Translations under genes and position numbers: made by a program
Shown here: in pieces, positions 9,455-16,559 of the stretch
Layout: each line of letters begins with the position of its first letter
Numbering within the stretch: the first letter of the stretch is position 1
Origin: Candidatus Poribacteria bacterium
GTDB lineage: Bacteria > Poribacteria > WGA-4E > WGA-3G
Assembly (NCBI GenBank): GCA_958295815.1
Contig: OY282374.1
Coordinates: 1,446,856-1,510,855, forward strand
DNA: 64,000 nucleotides
Direction: 5' to 3'
The notes under the pieces: generated by a model
Seen by the model: the letters and a program-made list of their open reading frames with translations, nothing else
Databases searched by the model: none
What the model was told of the DNA's origin: nothing

Positions 9455-9465
9455 CGGTGAAAGTC

Positions 9466-10500
9466 ATGAATCTACCCGTTGGGAAACTGAAACACGATTT
9501 TTTAAAACAACTGCTACCCACACACGATGGAAGTACAGATTTGGTTGTCGGTCCAAAAATCGGTGAGGATGCCGCAGTCATCGAATTAGGAGATAACTAT
9601 CTCGTTGCAACCAGTGATCCGATTACCTTTGCGACTGAAGATATTGGGTGGTATGTCGTATGCGTCAATAGCAATGACATTGCGGCAATGGGGGCTGTGC
9701 CTAAATGGTTGCTCGTAACCCTGTTGTTACCGGAAGATGCAACGACACCTGAAATGGTTCGCGACATTATGGGACAACTCACACAGGCGTGTGCGGAGTT
9801 TGACATTGCGTTGTGTGGTGGACATACCGAAGTGACGCCAGCTGTAACACAACCCGTTGTCATAGGACAAATGATGGGGGTTACACATAAGAATGCCTTG
9901 TTTACTTCTGCGGATGCCTGCGCAGGAGATGTATTAATTCTCACGAAAGGAGTGGGTATCGAAGCGACTGCAATCATCGCTCGCGAGTGTGAAGAAGAGG
10001 TGCGTGAAAAGTGCGATGCCCAATTTTTGGAGGAGGCGAAGAACTATCTCACAGATCCCGGAATTACTGTGCTAAAGGACGCGCAAATTGCAATCGCCAC
10101 AGGTGGGGTACACGCTATGCACGATGTCACAGAGGGTGGGATCTCAACTGCTGTCCATGAACTGGCAACCGCAGCGGAATTAGGGGTAGTTGTCTATTCG
10201 GATAAACTTCTTGGTTCACCAGTATTGTATGGAGACATAACACGGACGTTGTGCAATATGTTTAGGCTCAATCCGCTCGGTGTCATTTCATCGGGCGCTA
10301 TGTTAATTGCAGCGGAACCCAAAAAAGGCGAAGCAATTTGTCAAAATCTTGGCAGATCTGGGATCAGTGCTGGCATCATTGGAAAGTTTTTGCCGTCTGA
10401 GCAGGGACTGTGGCTGGAAGATACCGCTGGTACACAGCAACCGCTGCCTATTTTTGAGACGGATGAAATCGCTAAACTTTTTAGTAGCAAGACCTTTTAG
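9466..10500 (+). CDS. AIR synthase-related (HypE/PurM-fold) protein
   Basis: About 344 residues of the PurM/HypE/ThiL superfamily, which bind ATP and activate carbonyl-type groups. Visible marks are KIGEDAAVI near the N-terminus, SNDIAAMGAVPKWLL and the loop GGHTEVTP. The C-terminus ends FSSKTF and lacks the PRIC-type cysteine that true HypE carbamoylates, and no hydrogenase genes are nearby, so HypE is unlikely. The ATG at 9466 is preferred; an in-frame GTG at 9457 is possible. The frame runs open far upstream, but that part overlaps the DUF6785 gene and is not protein-like. Substrate unknown. Confidence 0.8.
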   Translation: MNLPVGKLKHDFLKQLLPTHDGSTDLVVGPKIGEDAAVIELGDNYLVATSDPITFATEDIGWYVVCVNSNDIAAMGAVPKWLLVTLLLPEDATTPEMVRDIMGQLTQACAEFDIALCGGHTEVTPAVTQPVVIGQMMGVTHKNALFTSADACAGDVLILTKGVGIEATAIIARECEEEVREKCDAQFLEEAKNYLTDPGITVLKDAQIAIATGGVHAMHDVTEGGISTAVHELATAAELGVVVYSDKLLGSPVLYGDITRTLCNMFRLNPLGVISSGAMLIAAEPKKGEAICQNLGRSGISAGIIGKFLPSEQGLWLEDTAGTQQPLPIFETDEIAKLFSSKTF

Positions 10501-10517
10501 GTCCAGGTCCATGCTTG

Positions 10518-10535
10518 ACAGAGACGTTTCTCTGT
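10518..10535 (+). terminator. Weak hairpin after AIR synthase-like gene
   Basis: ACAGAGA (10518-10524) pairs with TCTCTGT (10529-10535) around a 4-base loop, just after the stop codon. No U-tract follows directly, so termination is uncertain. Confidence 0.3.
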
Positions 10536-10622
10536 AGAAGTGACCTCCTGTGGTCGTGAAGTTTTCTTAAAATCGGCAAAAGATCGGGAACTAAATAGTT
10601 CTACATAATGACCTTGCACCTC

Positions 10623-10651
10623 TTGACATCCTCTCAGAGTTAGGCTATAAT
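10623..10651 (+). promoter_or_regulatory. Consensus sigma-70 promoter of Uma2 gene
   Basis: TTGACA (10623-10628), a 17-base spacer and TATAAT (10646-10651), both perfect hexamers. Transcription would start near 10658. A GGAGG ribosome site (10673-10677) and the ATG at 10683 follow. Confidence 0.85.
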
Positions 10652-10682
10652 ACAAGTCATTAGCGAATTACTGGAGGAAATC

Positions 10683-11273
10683 ATGGCAGCCCGTGCAGCA
10701 CGAACATACCTTACCCCCGAGGAATATATCGCTTCAGAGCGTAAAACACTCCCGGACTCAGAAATAGTTAGAAATGAGTACCTCAACGGTGAGTTAATCG
10801 CGATGTCCGGCGCGAGCCGTGCACATAATCTCATTACAGGTAATATCTTTGGTGAACTCCGCGCCCAGTTGAGAGACAGCAGATGCGAAACCTATATGAG
10901 CGATATGCGCGTAAGTACCCCCGCCACGGCATCCTACTTCTATCCAGATGTCGTTGTTGTTTGTGAAGAGCCTCGTTTTGAAGATGAAGTCTTCGACACA
11001 CTCCTCAATCCAATTATCCTCGTAGAAGTCCTCTCACCTTCAACCGAGGCTTATGATCGCGGTGAAAAATTTGCACACTACCGACAACTGATATCCTTGC
11101 AGGAATACGTCCTTGTCTCCCAAGACCAGATACGTGTTGAACACTACCGCCGCCAGGAGAAACAGTGGATTTTTACTGATTTCCAAAAACCTGAGGAGAT
11201 TCTGCCGCTCACCTCAATCCAATGTGGATTGCCCTTACAGGAAATCTACGAACGCATCACGTTTCTTGATTAA
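10683..11273 (+). CDS. Uma2 family endonuclease-like protein
   Basis: A 196-residue member of the Uma2/DUF820 family with a PD-(D/E)xK nuclease fold. The conserved YLTPEEYIASE start, the YPDVVVV strand with the acidic residue, and ILVEVLSPST followed by a basic stretch (DRGEKFAHYR) match family members. Such proteins are numerous in cyanobacteria and several environmental phyla, and their biological role is not established. A consensus promoter and a GGAGG site make this a strongly expressible single gene. A hairpin at 11358-11382 follows it. Confidence 0.88.
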   Translation: MAARAARTYLTPEEYIASERKTLPDSEIVRNEYLNGELIAMSGASRAHNLITGNIFGELRAQLRDSRCETYMSDMRVSTPATASYFYPDVVVVCEEPRFEDEVFDTLLNPIILVEVLSPSTEAYDRGEKFAHYRQLISLQEYVLVSQDQIRVEHYRRQEKQWIFTDFQKPEEILPLTSIQCGLPLQEIYERITFLD

Positions 11274-11357
11274 GACTAATGAAGTATCTCTTTGAAAAAT
11301 TAGGTGAAGATACAAAACTGATGGAACATATAGATACCCGTGCCCAGATTACCCCTT

Positions 11358-11382
11358 CCTTGAAGAGATGCTTCTCTTAAGG
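11358..11382. terminator. Hairpin after Uma2 gene
   Basis: CCTT plus AAGAGA (11358-11368, with one bulged G) pairs with TCTCTT plus AAGG (11373-11382) around TGCT. The stem is good but there is no U-run, so it is an intergenic hairpin of uncertain role. Confidence 0.3.
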
Positions 11383-11437
11383 TAAACTACAAGAACAAGT
11401 TCCTCTTAAATACCCCCGCGAACCACGGTTCTAACCG

Positions 11438-12115
11438 ATGAAAACCCAATTGCAAGACTATCCCTTAACCAATACTACAATCACATTGGGAACTGGTCAG
11501 GTCGAACTCACGCTTATAGATGAACCCGACTGGTATCTTGATAAGCTCAGCCGAGAAGACAGCGAAGGTAAACTCTATCTTCCGTACTGGACTTACCTTT
11601 GGGAGTCATCTATTGCTCTTGCGCGCCATGTAGAAAAACTGGGTACACGTCTCGAAGACACGCATGTCTTAGAGATCGGATGTGGGTTTGGACTCACAGG
11701 AATCGTCGCTTGTCAGGCAGGAGCACAGGTGGTTTTCACCGATGTGGAACGTGACGCCCTCCATTTCGCGGAACGCAACACAGCCCAAAACGGCGTTAGG
11801 CAAAACGCTAATTTCGTCCAGATGGATTGGAACACGCCCTGCCTCAATTACGAATTTCCCTATATTCTCGCCGCCGATGTCATTTATGAAGAACCCGACT
11901 GGACACCGATTGTGGCTTTACTGCAGAATTATCTTGCTCCCAACGGTATCGCGCTTTTTTCCGAACCGAATCGTAGTAACTCCCTTGGGTTTTTCAAGTT
12001 GATTCGCGATAACGGTTTTACCTATCAAAAGTCTACCTGTCCGGTGACATTGGATGGAAAGACAGCCGAAGTTTGTATCTACACTGTGCAACGCGCTTCG
12101 GTAAAAAGTGACTGA
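11438..12115 (+). CDS. Class I SAM-dependent methyltransferase
   Basis: A 225-residue Rossmann methyltransferase resembling the METTL/Methyltransf_16 group of protein lysine methyltransferases. Motif I is VLEIGCGFGLTG (about residues 74-85), followed by VVFTDVERDAL for the ribose-binding acidic residue and by LAADVIYEE, close to the D-V-[IVL]-Y-x-x-[DE] motif of that group. An upstream YLPYWTYLWESS segment is also typical. The target is unknown. The gene ends shortly before a strong terminator and is not obviously in an operon. Confidence 0.8.
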   Translation: MKTQLQDYPLTNTTITLGTGQVELTLIDEPDWYLDKLSREDSEGKLYLPYWTYLWESSIALARHVEKLGTRLEDTHVLEIGCGFGLTGIVACQAGAQVVFTDVERDALHFAERNTAQNGVRQNANFVQMDWNTPCLNYEFPYILAADVIYEEPDWTPIVALLQNYLAPNGIALFSEPNRSNSLGFFKLIRDNGFTYQKSTCPVTLDGKTAEVCIYTVQRASVKSD

Positions 12116-12122
12116 ATTGTCC

Positions 12123-12315
12123 AATACTTGCAGTACGACACATAAACGTGTGTTGCCCAAAAAATAGGATAAAACGAGTGCTTTCTGCTAAAAAAATAGG
12201 CAAAAATTTATCCCCGCGGACATCCCGCGGGGTTTTCGTTTGGTAGAAGCCTTGTGTATACGAGTGAAATCAATGGTTCGGACTTTTGGCAAGGTTTTTG
12301 CTAATACTTGTAGTA
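12123..12315. promoter_or_regulatory. Two copies of AATACTTGYAGTA before nitrate cluster
   Basis: AATACTTGCAGTA at 12123-12135 and AATACTTGTAGTA at 12303-12315 are exactly 180 bases apart. Each contains the inverted half-sites TACT/AGTA. The second lies about 60 bases before the regulator start, so these may be operator sites; no regulator can be named. Confidence 0.3.
12212..12241 (+). terminator. Rho-independent terminator
   Basis: CCCCGCGG (12212-12219) pairs perfectly with CCGCGGGG (12225-12232) around ACATC, followed by TTTTCGTTT. An A-rich run precedes the stem, so it could work both ways. It separates the methyltransferase gene from the nitrate cluster. Confidence 0.85.
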
Positions 12316-12375
12316 AGGTTAACATTCCTCGTTATTTCAGCATAGGTCCGCGACATTGACTTGCGAAGGGTGGAG

Positions 12376-12978
12376 ATGGACACAGACACCTCGATGCCAA
12401 AAGTTTTAATCATTGATAACAATCAGGAACGGTCAGCTTCGTTAGTCCAGATCTTAGAAGCGAGCCGGTACAAGGTTGCTATGCCGTTGCGCATGCAAGG
12501 TGGCTTGACAGATCAGGTTGCACGCGTAAATCCCGACATCATACTGATTGGTGTTGACTTTCCGGGACAGACTATACTCAATTGGGTCGCATCTCTCCAT
12601 GAAAGTTATCCGTGTCCGACAGTTATGTTTTCACGTGATGAGCGATCGGAGACGATTCAAGCAGCAACGCGTGCGGGTGTCTCCGCTTATGCTGTTGGGC
12701 GACTCACCGGTGCCAGAGTTAAAACGATCATTGAAGCAGCTGTCGCCCGATTTTACGAATTTCGGGCATTGCAGGAAGAGCTTGAGAAGACCAAGACGAG
12801 TCTCGCCGAACGTAAAATCATTGAGCGCGCAAAGGAGCTTGTTGCCCAACAACGCGGTTGTAACGAAGCACAAGCATACCAAATTTTGCGAAAGATGGCG
12901 ATGAATCGTAGAAAACGGCTCGCAGAAATCTCACAAGATGTGCTGTCTGTTGCGGAGGTGTTGACAAACAAATTGTAA
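12376..12978 (+). CDS. ANTAR-domain response regulator (NasT/AmiR-like)
   Basis: About 200 residues: a receiver-like domain (PKVLIIDNNQERS; IILIGVDFPG) and, after a coiled-coil linker, a C-terminal ANTAR RNA-binding domain (AKELVAQQRGCNEAQAY, with LRKMAMNRRKRLAEIS). ANTAR proteins act as antiterminators by stabilising paired hexaloop hairpins in leader RNA; NasT-type members control nitrate assimilation. Its place directly ahead of nirA, narK and narB fits that job. The ATG at 12376 follows GAAGGG; an ATG at 12394 is possible. No partner sensor gene is present in the window. Confidence 0.85.
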   Translation: MDTDTSMPKVLIIDNNQERSASLVQILEASRYKVAMPLRMQGGLTDQVARVNPDIILIGVDFPGQTILNWVASLHESYPCPTVMFSRDERSETIQAATRAGVSAYAVGRLTGARVKTIIEAAVARFYEFRALQEELEKTKTSLAERKIIERAKELVAQQRGCNEAQAYQILRKMAMNRRKRLAEISQDVLSVAEVLTNKL

Positions 12979-13310
12979 GAGGGATATCCAGTTTATTCCG
13001 TCCTGAAAGTACACATATCGAAGATGGGATAATGTGTGTACATTGAAATTGACGATTTTGCCTAATACAGGCTGATGCATTTTGCACGGTTTGCAGGCAA
13101 TATACATAATACATAATAATAACAATCCTAACCAAAGGTGGTTTGGGACCAGACACAGGTGTCTATTTGGCTGAGCGTTCGGTGAACTTGAGGGTTCTCG
13201 AAACAGTGTGCTCGCCGGTAGATGCCTTTTTTTGTGTGCTCCTCGTTTGGTAGGTGTGGCTGCAACCGTACCTACTCGGCAAGGAATCTGTTTCTGAAGG
13301 AGATTCAAAG
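12979..13310 (+). promoter_or_regulatory. Long leader before nirA, possible ANTAR target
   Basis: A 332-base gene-free stretch between the ANTAR regulator and nirA. It holds AACC-AAAGGT-GGTT (13130-13143), a short hairpin whose hexaloop has A at position 1 and G at position 4 as ANTAR targets require. It also holds the palindrome AGACACAGGTGTCT about ten bases downstream and a run of seven T at about 13227-13233. A second proper hexaloop and a clean terminator stem could not be confirmed. There may also be a promoter here; the hexamers seen are weak. Confidence 0.35.
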
Positions 13311-14900
13311 GTGAACCAATTAAAAAAGAAAACTACTTCTGAAAACCGAAAGGTGCGTTCAGCACCGAGTTTGAAATCTGCAGTGACTGCGAAAAAAAAG
13401 AAGTCCAAGATAAATGCCGCCGAAACTCTCAAGCAGGAAAAAAACGGACTTGAAGTCATCAATGACATTCCGAACTACATTCGTGATGGTTGGGAATCGA
13501 TCCCGTCGAACGAACGCGATCGACTCAAGTGGGTGGGTGTCTTTTACCGGAAACAGACGCCGGGGGCATTTATGATGCGTCTCCGCATGTCTAGTGGTTT
13601 TAGTAATGCCGAGCAATTCCGCGCTATTGCTGAAATCAGTGAGGCGCATGGACCTGGATTTGTGGATCTCACAACACGTCAGCAGATTCAACTCCGCGGT
13701 TTCGCAATTGAGAACGTCCAGCACATCTGGAATCGGCTTGAGGAGGTAGGTTTAGGTTCACTCCAAACCGGTTTTGACAATATTCGCGGTGTCATTGGAT
13801 GTCCCGTTGCTGGACTGACGCCCAACGAATTATTTGATGCTTCACATGTCGCCAGAGAATTCACGAAGCTGTTTGTCGGTAATAAGGAGTTCACCGATAT
13901 TCCGCGTAAGTTTAATGTCGGTATCACAGGGTGCTTGGATAACTGCACACATACTTCCTCACAAGACATTGCCCTTACCCCTGCGGTAAAGGAGATTGAT
14001 GGTCAAGAGACAAACGGATTTAATGTCGCCGTGGGTGGAAAGATGGGTTCTGGTGGTTACACGATTGCACAGGACCTTGATGTTTTTATTCGTCCTGAAG
14101 AAGCCGCAGTTTTGTGTGCGGATATTACACTAATTTTTCGAGACCATGGACCTCGGACAGCCCGCAATAAATCTCGCCTTGCTTTTCTAATCGCAGATTG
14201 GGGTGTAGATAAATTCCGAAAAGAATTAGAAGGGCGTCGGCACAGAAAACAGCCACTTCTGACGGCTGGAGAAGATGCCCGCGGCAAAAAGAAAACTGAT
14301 CACACCGGGATCTTCTCACAGAAGGAACCACACCTCAACTATGTTGGGCTTGTTGTACCTGTCGGACGTATCACGACAACGCAACTTTTCGAGGTCGCTC
14401 GACTCGCAGATGAATACGGAAACGGCGATATACGCCTCACACAAGGGCAGAACCTAATTATCACCAACGTCCCGGACGCGAAAATCGGAAACTTAACCGC
14501 AGAACCGCTCCTACAGGAGCTCCGCTATGATCCATCGGAGGTTATGCGTGGCATGGTGAGTTGTACCGGTATCGATTACTGCCACTTTTCGCTGATTGAA
14601 ACCAAGGAACGTGCTATGGAAGCAGTCCGGCATTTGGAAGCGAAACTCGGCAATACCAAGCCACTCACGATACACTGGTCAGGATGTCCAAATGGATGTG
14701 GTAACCACGCTGCTGCAGACATTGGGCTTCTCGGTAAGAAGATTAAAATTGATGGTGTCATTACCGATGCAGTAGACGTGTTTCTCAAGGGTGATGCCAG
14801 CGCTAACCCTAAAGTCGCACCGAAGGTATTGGAAAATGTGCCTTGCGATGATTTACCGACAGTACTTGTAGGTCTTGTTCCTTACCTTTCACGGAGGTAA
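13311..14900 (+). CDS. nirA: Ferredoxin-nitrite reductase
   Basis: A siroheme and [4Fe-4S] enzyme that reduces nitrite to ammonium with six electrons from ferredoxin. Two nitrite/sulfite reductase half-repeats are visible. The cluster/siroheme ligands are Cys418-x5-Cys424 (CTGIDYC) and Cys459-x3-Cys463 (CPNGC). The start is the GTG at 13311, eight bases after GAAGGAG (13296-13302); an in-frame GTG at 13254 has no such site. The basic N-terminal stretch (residues 1-45, rich in Lys/Ser) is longer than usual. It is followed by the transporter and nitrate reductase genes of the same pathway. Nitrite rather than sulfite as substrate is inferred from this context. Confidence 0.9.
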   Translation: MNQLKKKTTSENRKVRSAPSLKSAVTAKKKKSKINAAETLKQEKNGLEVINDIPNYIRDGWESIPSNERDRLKWVGVFYRKQTPGAFMMRLRMSSGFSNAEQFRAIAEISEAHGPGFVDLTTRQQIQLRGFAIENVQHIWNRLEEVGLGSLQTGFDNIRGVIGCPVAGLTPNELFDASHVAREFTKLFVGNKEFTDIPRKFNVGITGCLDNCTHTSSQDIALTPAVKEIDGQETNGFNVAVGGKMGSGGYTIAQDLDVFIRPEEAAVLCADITLIFRDHGPRTARNKSRLAFLIADWGVDKFRKELEGRRHRKQPLLTAGEDARGKKKTDHTGIFSQKEPHLNYVGLVVPVGRITTTQLFEVARLADEYGNGDIRLTQGQNLIITNVPDAKIGNLTAEPLLQELRYDPSEVMRGMVSCTGIDYCHFSLIETKERAMEAVRHLEAKLGNTKPLTIHWSGCPNGCGNHAAADIGLLGKKIKIDGVITDAVDVFLKGDASANPKVAPKVLENVPCDDLPTVLVGLVPYLSRR

Positions 14901-15050
14901 AACGGACGAGTAAATATAAACCTGCGCGCTCTTTGCGTGCACAACCAAAATTAACAATCATTATAAGAAAGGGAAATTTCGACTTTAGAGTAGTCCGCTT
15001 CGATATAGCTAATTGGTCGCAGGCTTACTATTCAAGAGTGGGAGAAATTT

Positions 15051-16400
15051 ATGGATATAAAAAATAAAGCAACAAAAATAAATCTCTTTAGCTTAAAAAC
15101 GGTCCAGATGCGTACCTTTCATACCACATGGTTCGCTTTTTTCTTAGCATTTTTTGGATGGTTCGGTATAGCTCCTCTTATGGCGATTGTCCGCGAAGAC
15201 CTGATGTTAACGAAAGCAGAGGTAGGTAATACTATTATTGCTTCCGTCGCCATTACAGTATTAGTGAGAGTCTTAATCGGACCGCTCTGCGACAAGATCG
15301 GTTCTCGAAAGGCGTATACGTGGCTGTTGATTCTCGGTTCACTACCCGTCATGGGTATTGGACTCGCCCAGAATTACGAGACTTTTCTTCTGTTTCGACT
15401 GGCAATTGGCGCAATCGGTGCTTCGTTCGTCATCACGCAGTATCATACTTCGGTGATGTTCGCACCAAATTGTGTTGGGACGGCGAACGCTACGACGGCT
15501 GGTTGGGGTAATCTCGGTGGCGGTGTTACGCAGATGGTCATGCCTCTCATCTTTATGGCTATTTTGAGTTTCGGCGTGGACAAATTCCTCGGATGGCGGC
15601 TTGCAATGATTATCCCTGGAGTAGCTCTGTTTATCACAGGATTTGTCTATTACTTCTTTACCAAAGATGCACCGGATGGTAACTATAAAGAACTTCGTGA
15701 ACGCGGTGAGCTTGAACCCGCTAAAGGCAAAGGCATGGAGTCTTTCATGCTGGCGATTAAAGACTACCGTGTCTGGGCACTCTTTGTTATTTATGCTGTC
15801 TGTTTCGGTGTGGAACTCACCATTAACAATGTTGCTGCCCTTTACTATCACGATCGGTTCGGGTTAGATGTCAGGACTGCCGGATTCATTGCTGGGTTGT
15901 TCGGCTTGATGAATATCTTTGCACGGACTGTTGGCGGTGTTTTCTCCGATTTCTTCGCCAAAAGGATGGGACTCCGTGGACGCGTCATGTTTCTGTTCTT
16001 CGTCCTGTTAGGTGAAGGTATCATGCTGATGGTCTTCTCGCAGATGGCGGTTCTTATATTAGCCGTTGGATCGATGATAGTCTTTAGCCTTTTTGTGCAG
16101 ATGTCCGAGGGTGCGACTTATGGAATCGTCCCTTTTATCAATAAAAAGGCGTTAGGGGCTGTTGCTGGTATTGTTGGCGCAGGTGGAAATGCTGGTGCCG
16201 TTGCTGCCGGTTTCCTGTTCCGTGCCGAGAGTATCACGATGCAGCAAGGCTTGTTGTGTCTCGGTATAATGGTTACAATTGCCTCGTTTGCTACGGTGTT
16301 GGTGAGATTCTCACCGGCAGTTGAAGCCGCAGAGAGGAGGGCATTTAATGCCGCACTCGCTGAGCGACAGCGTCTGAAGGCTGAAGGTGCCTTGTCCTAA
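15051..16400 (+). CDS. narK: MFS nitrate/nitrite transporter (NarK/NrtP family)
   Basis: A 449-residue major facilitator protein with 12 predicted membrane segments. The nitrate signature GWGNLGGGVTQ follows the fifth segment, and a related glycine-rich motif (AGIVGAGGNAGAV) lies in the second half, as in NarK/NrtP carriers. It would import nitrate, and possibly export nitrite, for the adjacent reductases. The ATG follows GGGAG with good spacing. The basic N-terminal tail is about 20 residues long. Confidence 0.92.
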   Translation: MDIKNKATKINLFSLKTVQMRTFHTTWFAFFLAFFGWFGIAPLMAIVREDLMLTKAEVGNTIIASVAITVLVRVLIGPLCDKIGSRKAYTWLLILGSLPVMGIGLAQNYETFLLFRLAIGAIGASFVITQYHTSVMFAPNCVGTANATTAGWGNLGGGVTQMVMPLIFMAILSFGVDKFLGWRLAMIIPGVALFITGFVYYFFTKDAPDGNYKELRERGELEPAKGKGMESFMLAIKDYRVWALFVIYAVCFGVELTINNVAALYYHDRFGLDVRTAGFIAGLFGLMNIFARTVGGVFSDFFAKRMGLRGRVMFLFFVLLGEGIMLMVFSQMAVLILAVGSMIVFSLFVQMSEGATYGIVPFINKKALGAVAGIVGAGGNAGAVAAGFLFRAESITMQQGLLCLGIMVTIASFATVLVRFSPAVEAAERRAFNAALAERQRLKAEGALS

Positions 16401-16424
16401 TTTTGCACTTCTATTGAGTCTATT

Positions 16425-16448
16425 TGGGCAGTCTTCCATAGCTGCCCA
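16425..16448. other. Hairpin between narK and narB
   Basis: TGGGCAG (16425-16431) pairs with CTGCCCA (16442-16448) around a 10-base loop. No U-tract follows. A similar GGGCAG/CTGCCC hairpin occurs at 19865-19889. Confidence 0.35.
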
Positions 16449-16504
16449 TGACTCTTAGAAAAATAAATGCTTCATGACCAATATCCTTCAAATTATCCAA
16501 AAAC

Positions 16505-16529
16505 CCGATTTTGACAACGAAAAAATCGG
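16505..16529. other. Hairpin in narB leader
   Basis: CCGATTTT (16505-16512) pairs perfectly with AAAATCGG (16522-16529) around nine bases, 30 bases before the narB start. That start has no clear Shine-Dalgarno. It may affect translation or be a leader element. Confidence 0.35.
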
Positions 16530-16559
16530 ATCAGAAACCTGGTAATTAAAAAAATAAAA

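Noticed and set aside
9211..9465. Long N-terminal extension of the AIR-synthase-like protein
   Set aside because: It overlaps the end of the DUF6785 gene, is not family-like and has no ribosome site; the alignable protein starts at 9466.
9466..10500. HypE or ThiL assignment
   Set aside because: No C-terminal HypE cysteine and no hydrogenase genes; ThiL-type metal motifs were not recognised.
13254..13310. GTG at 13254 as nirA start
   Set aside because: It lacks a ribosome site, while GTG at 13311 follows GAAGGAG with ideal spacing.
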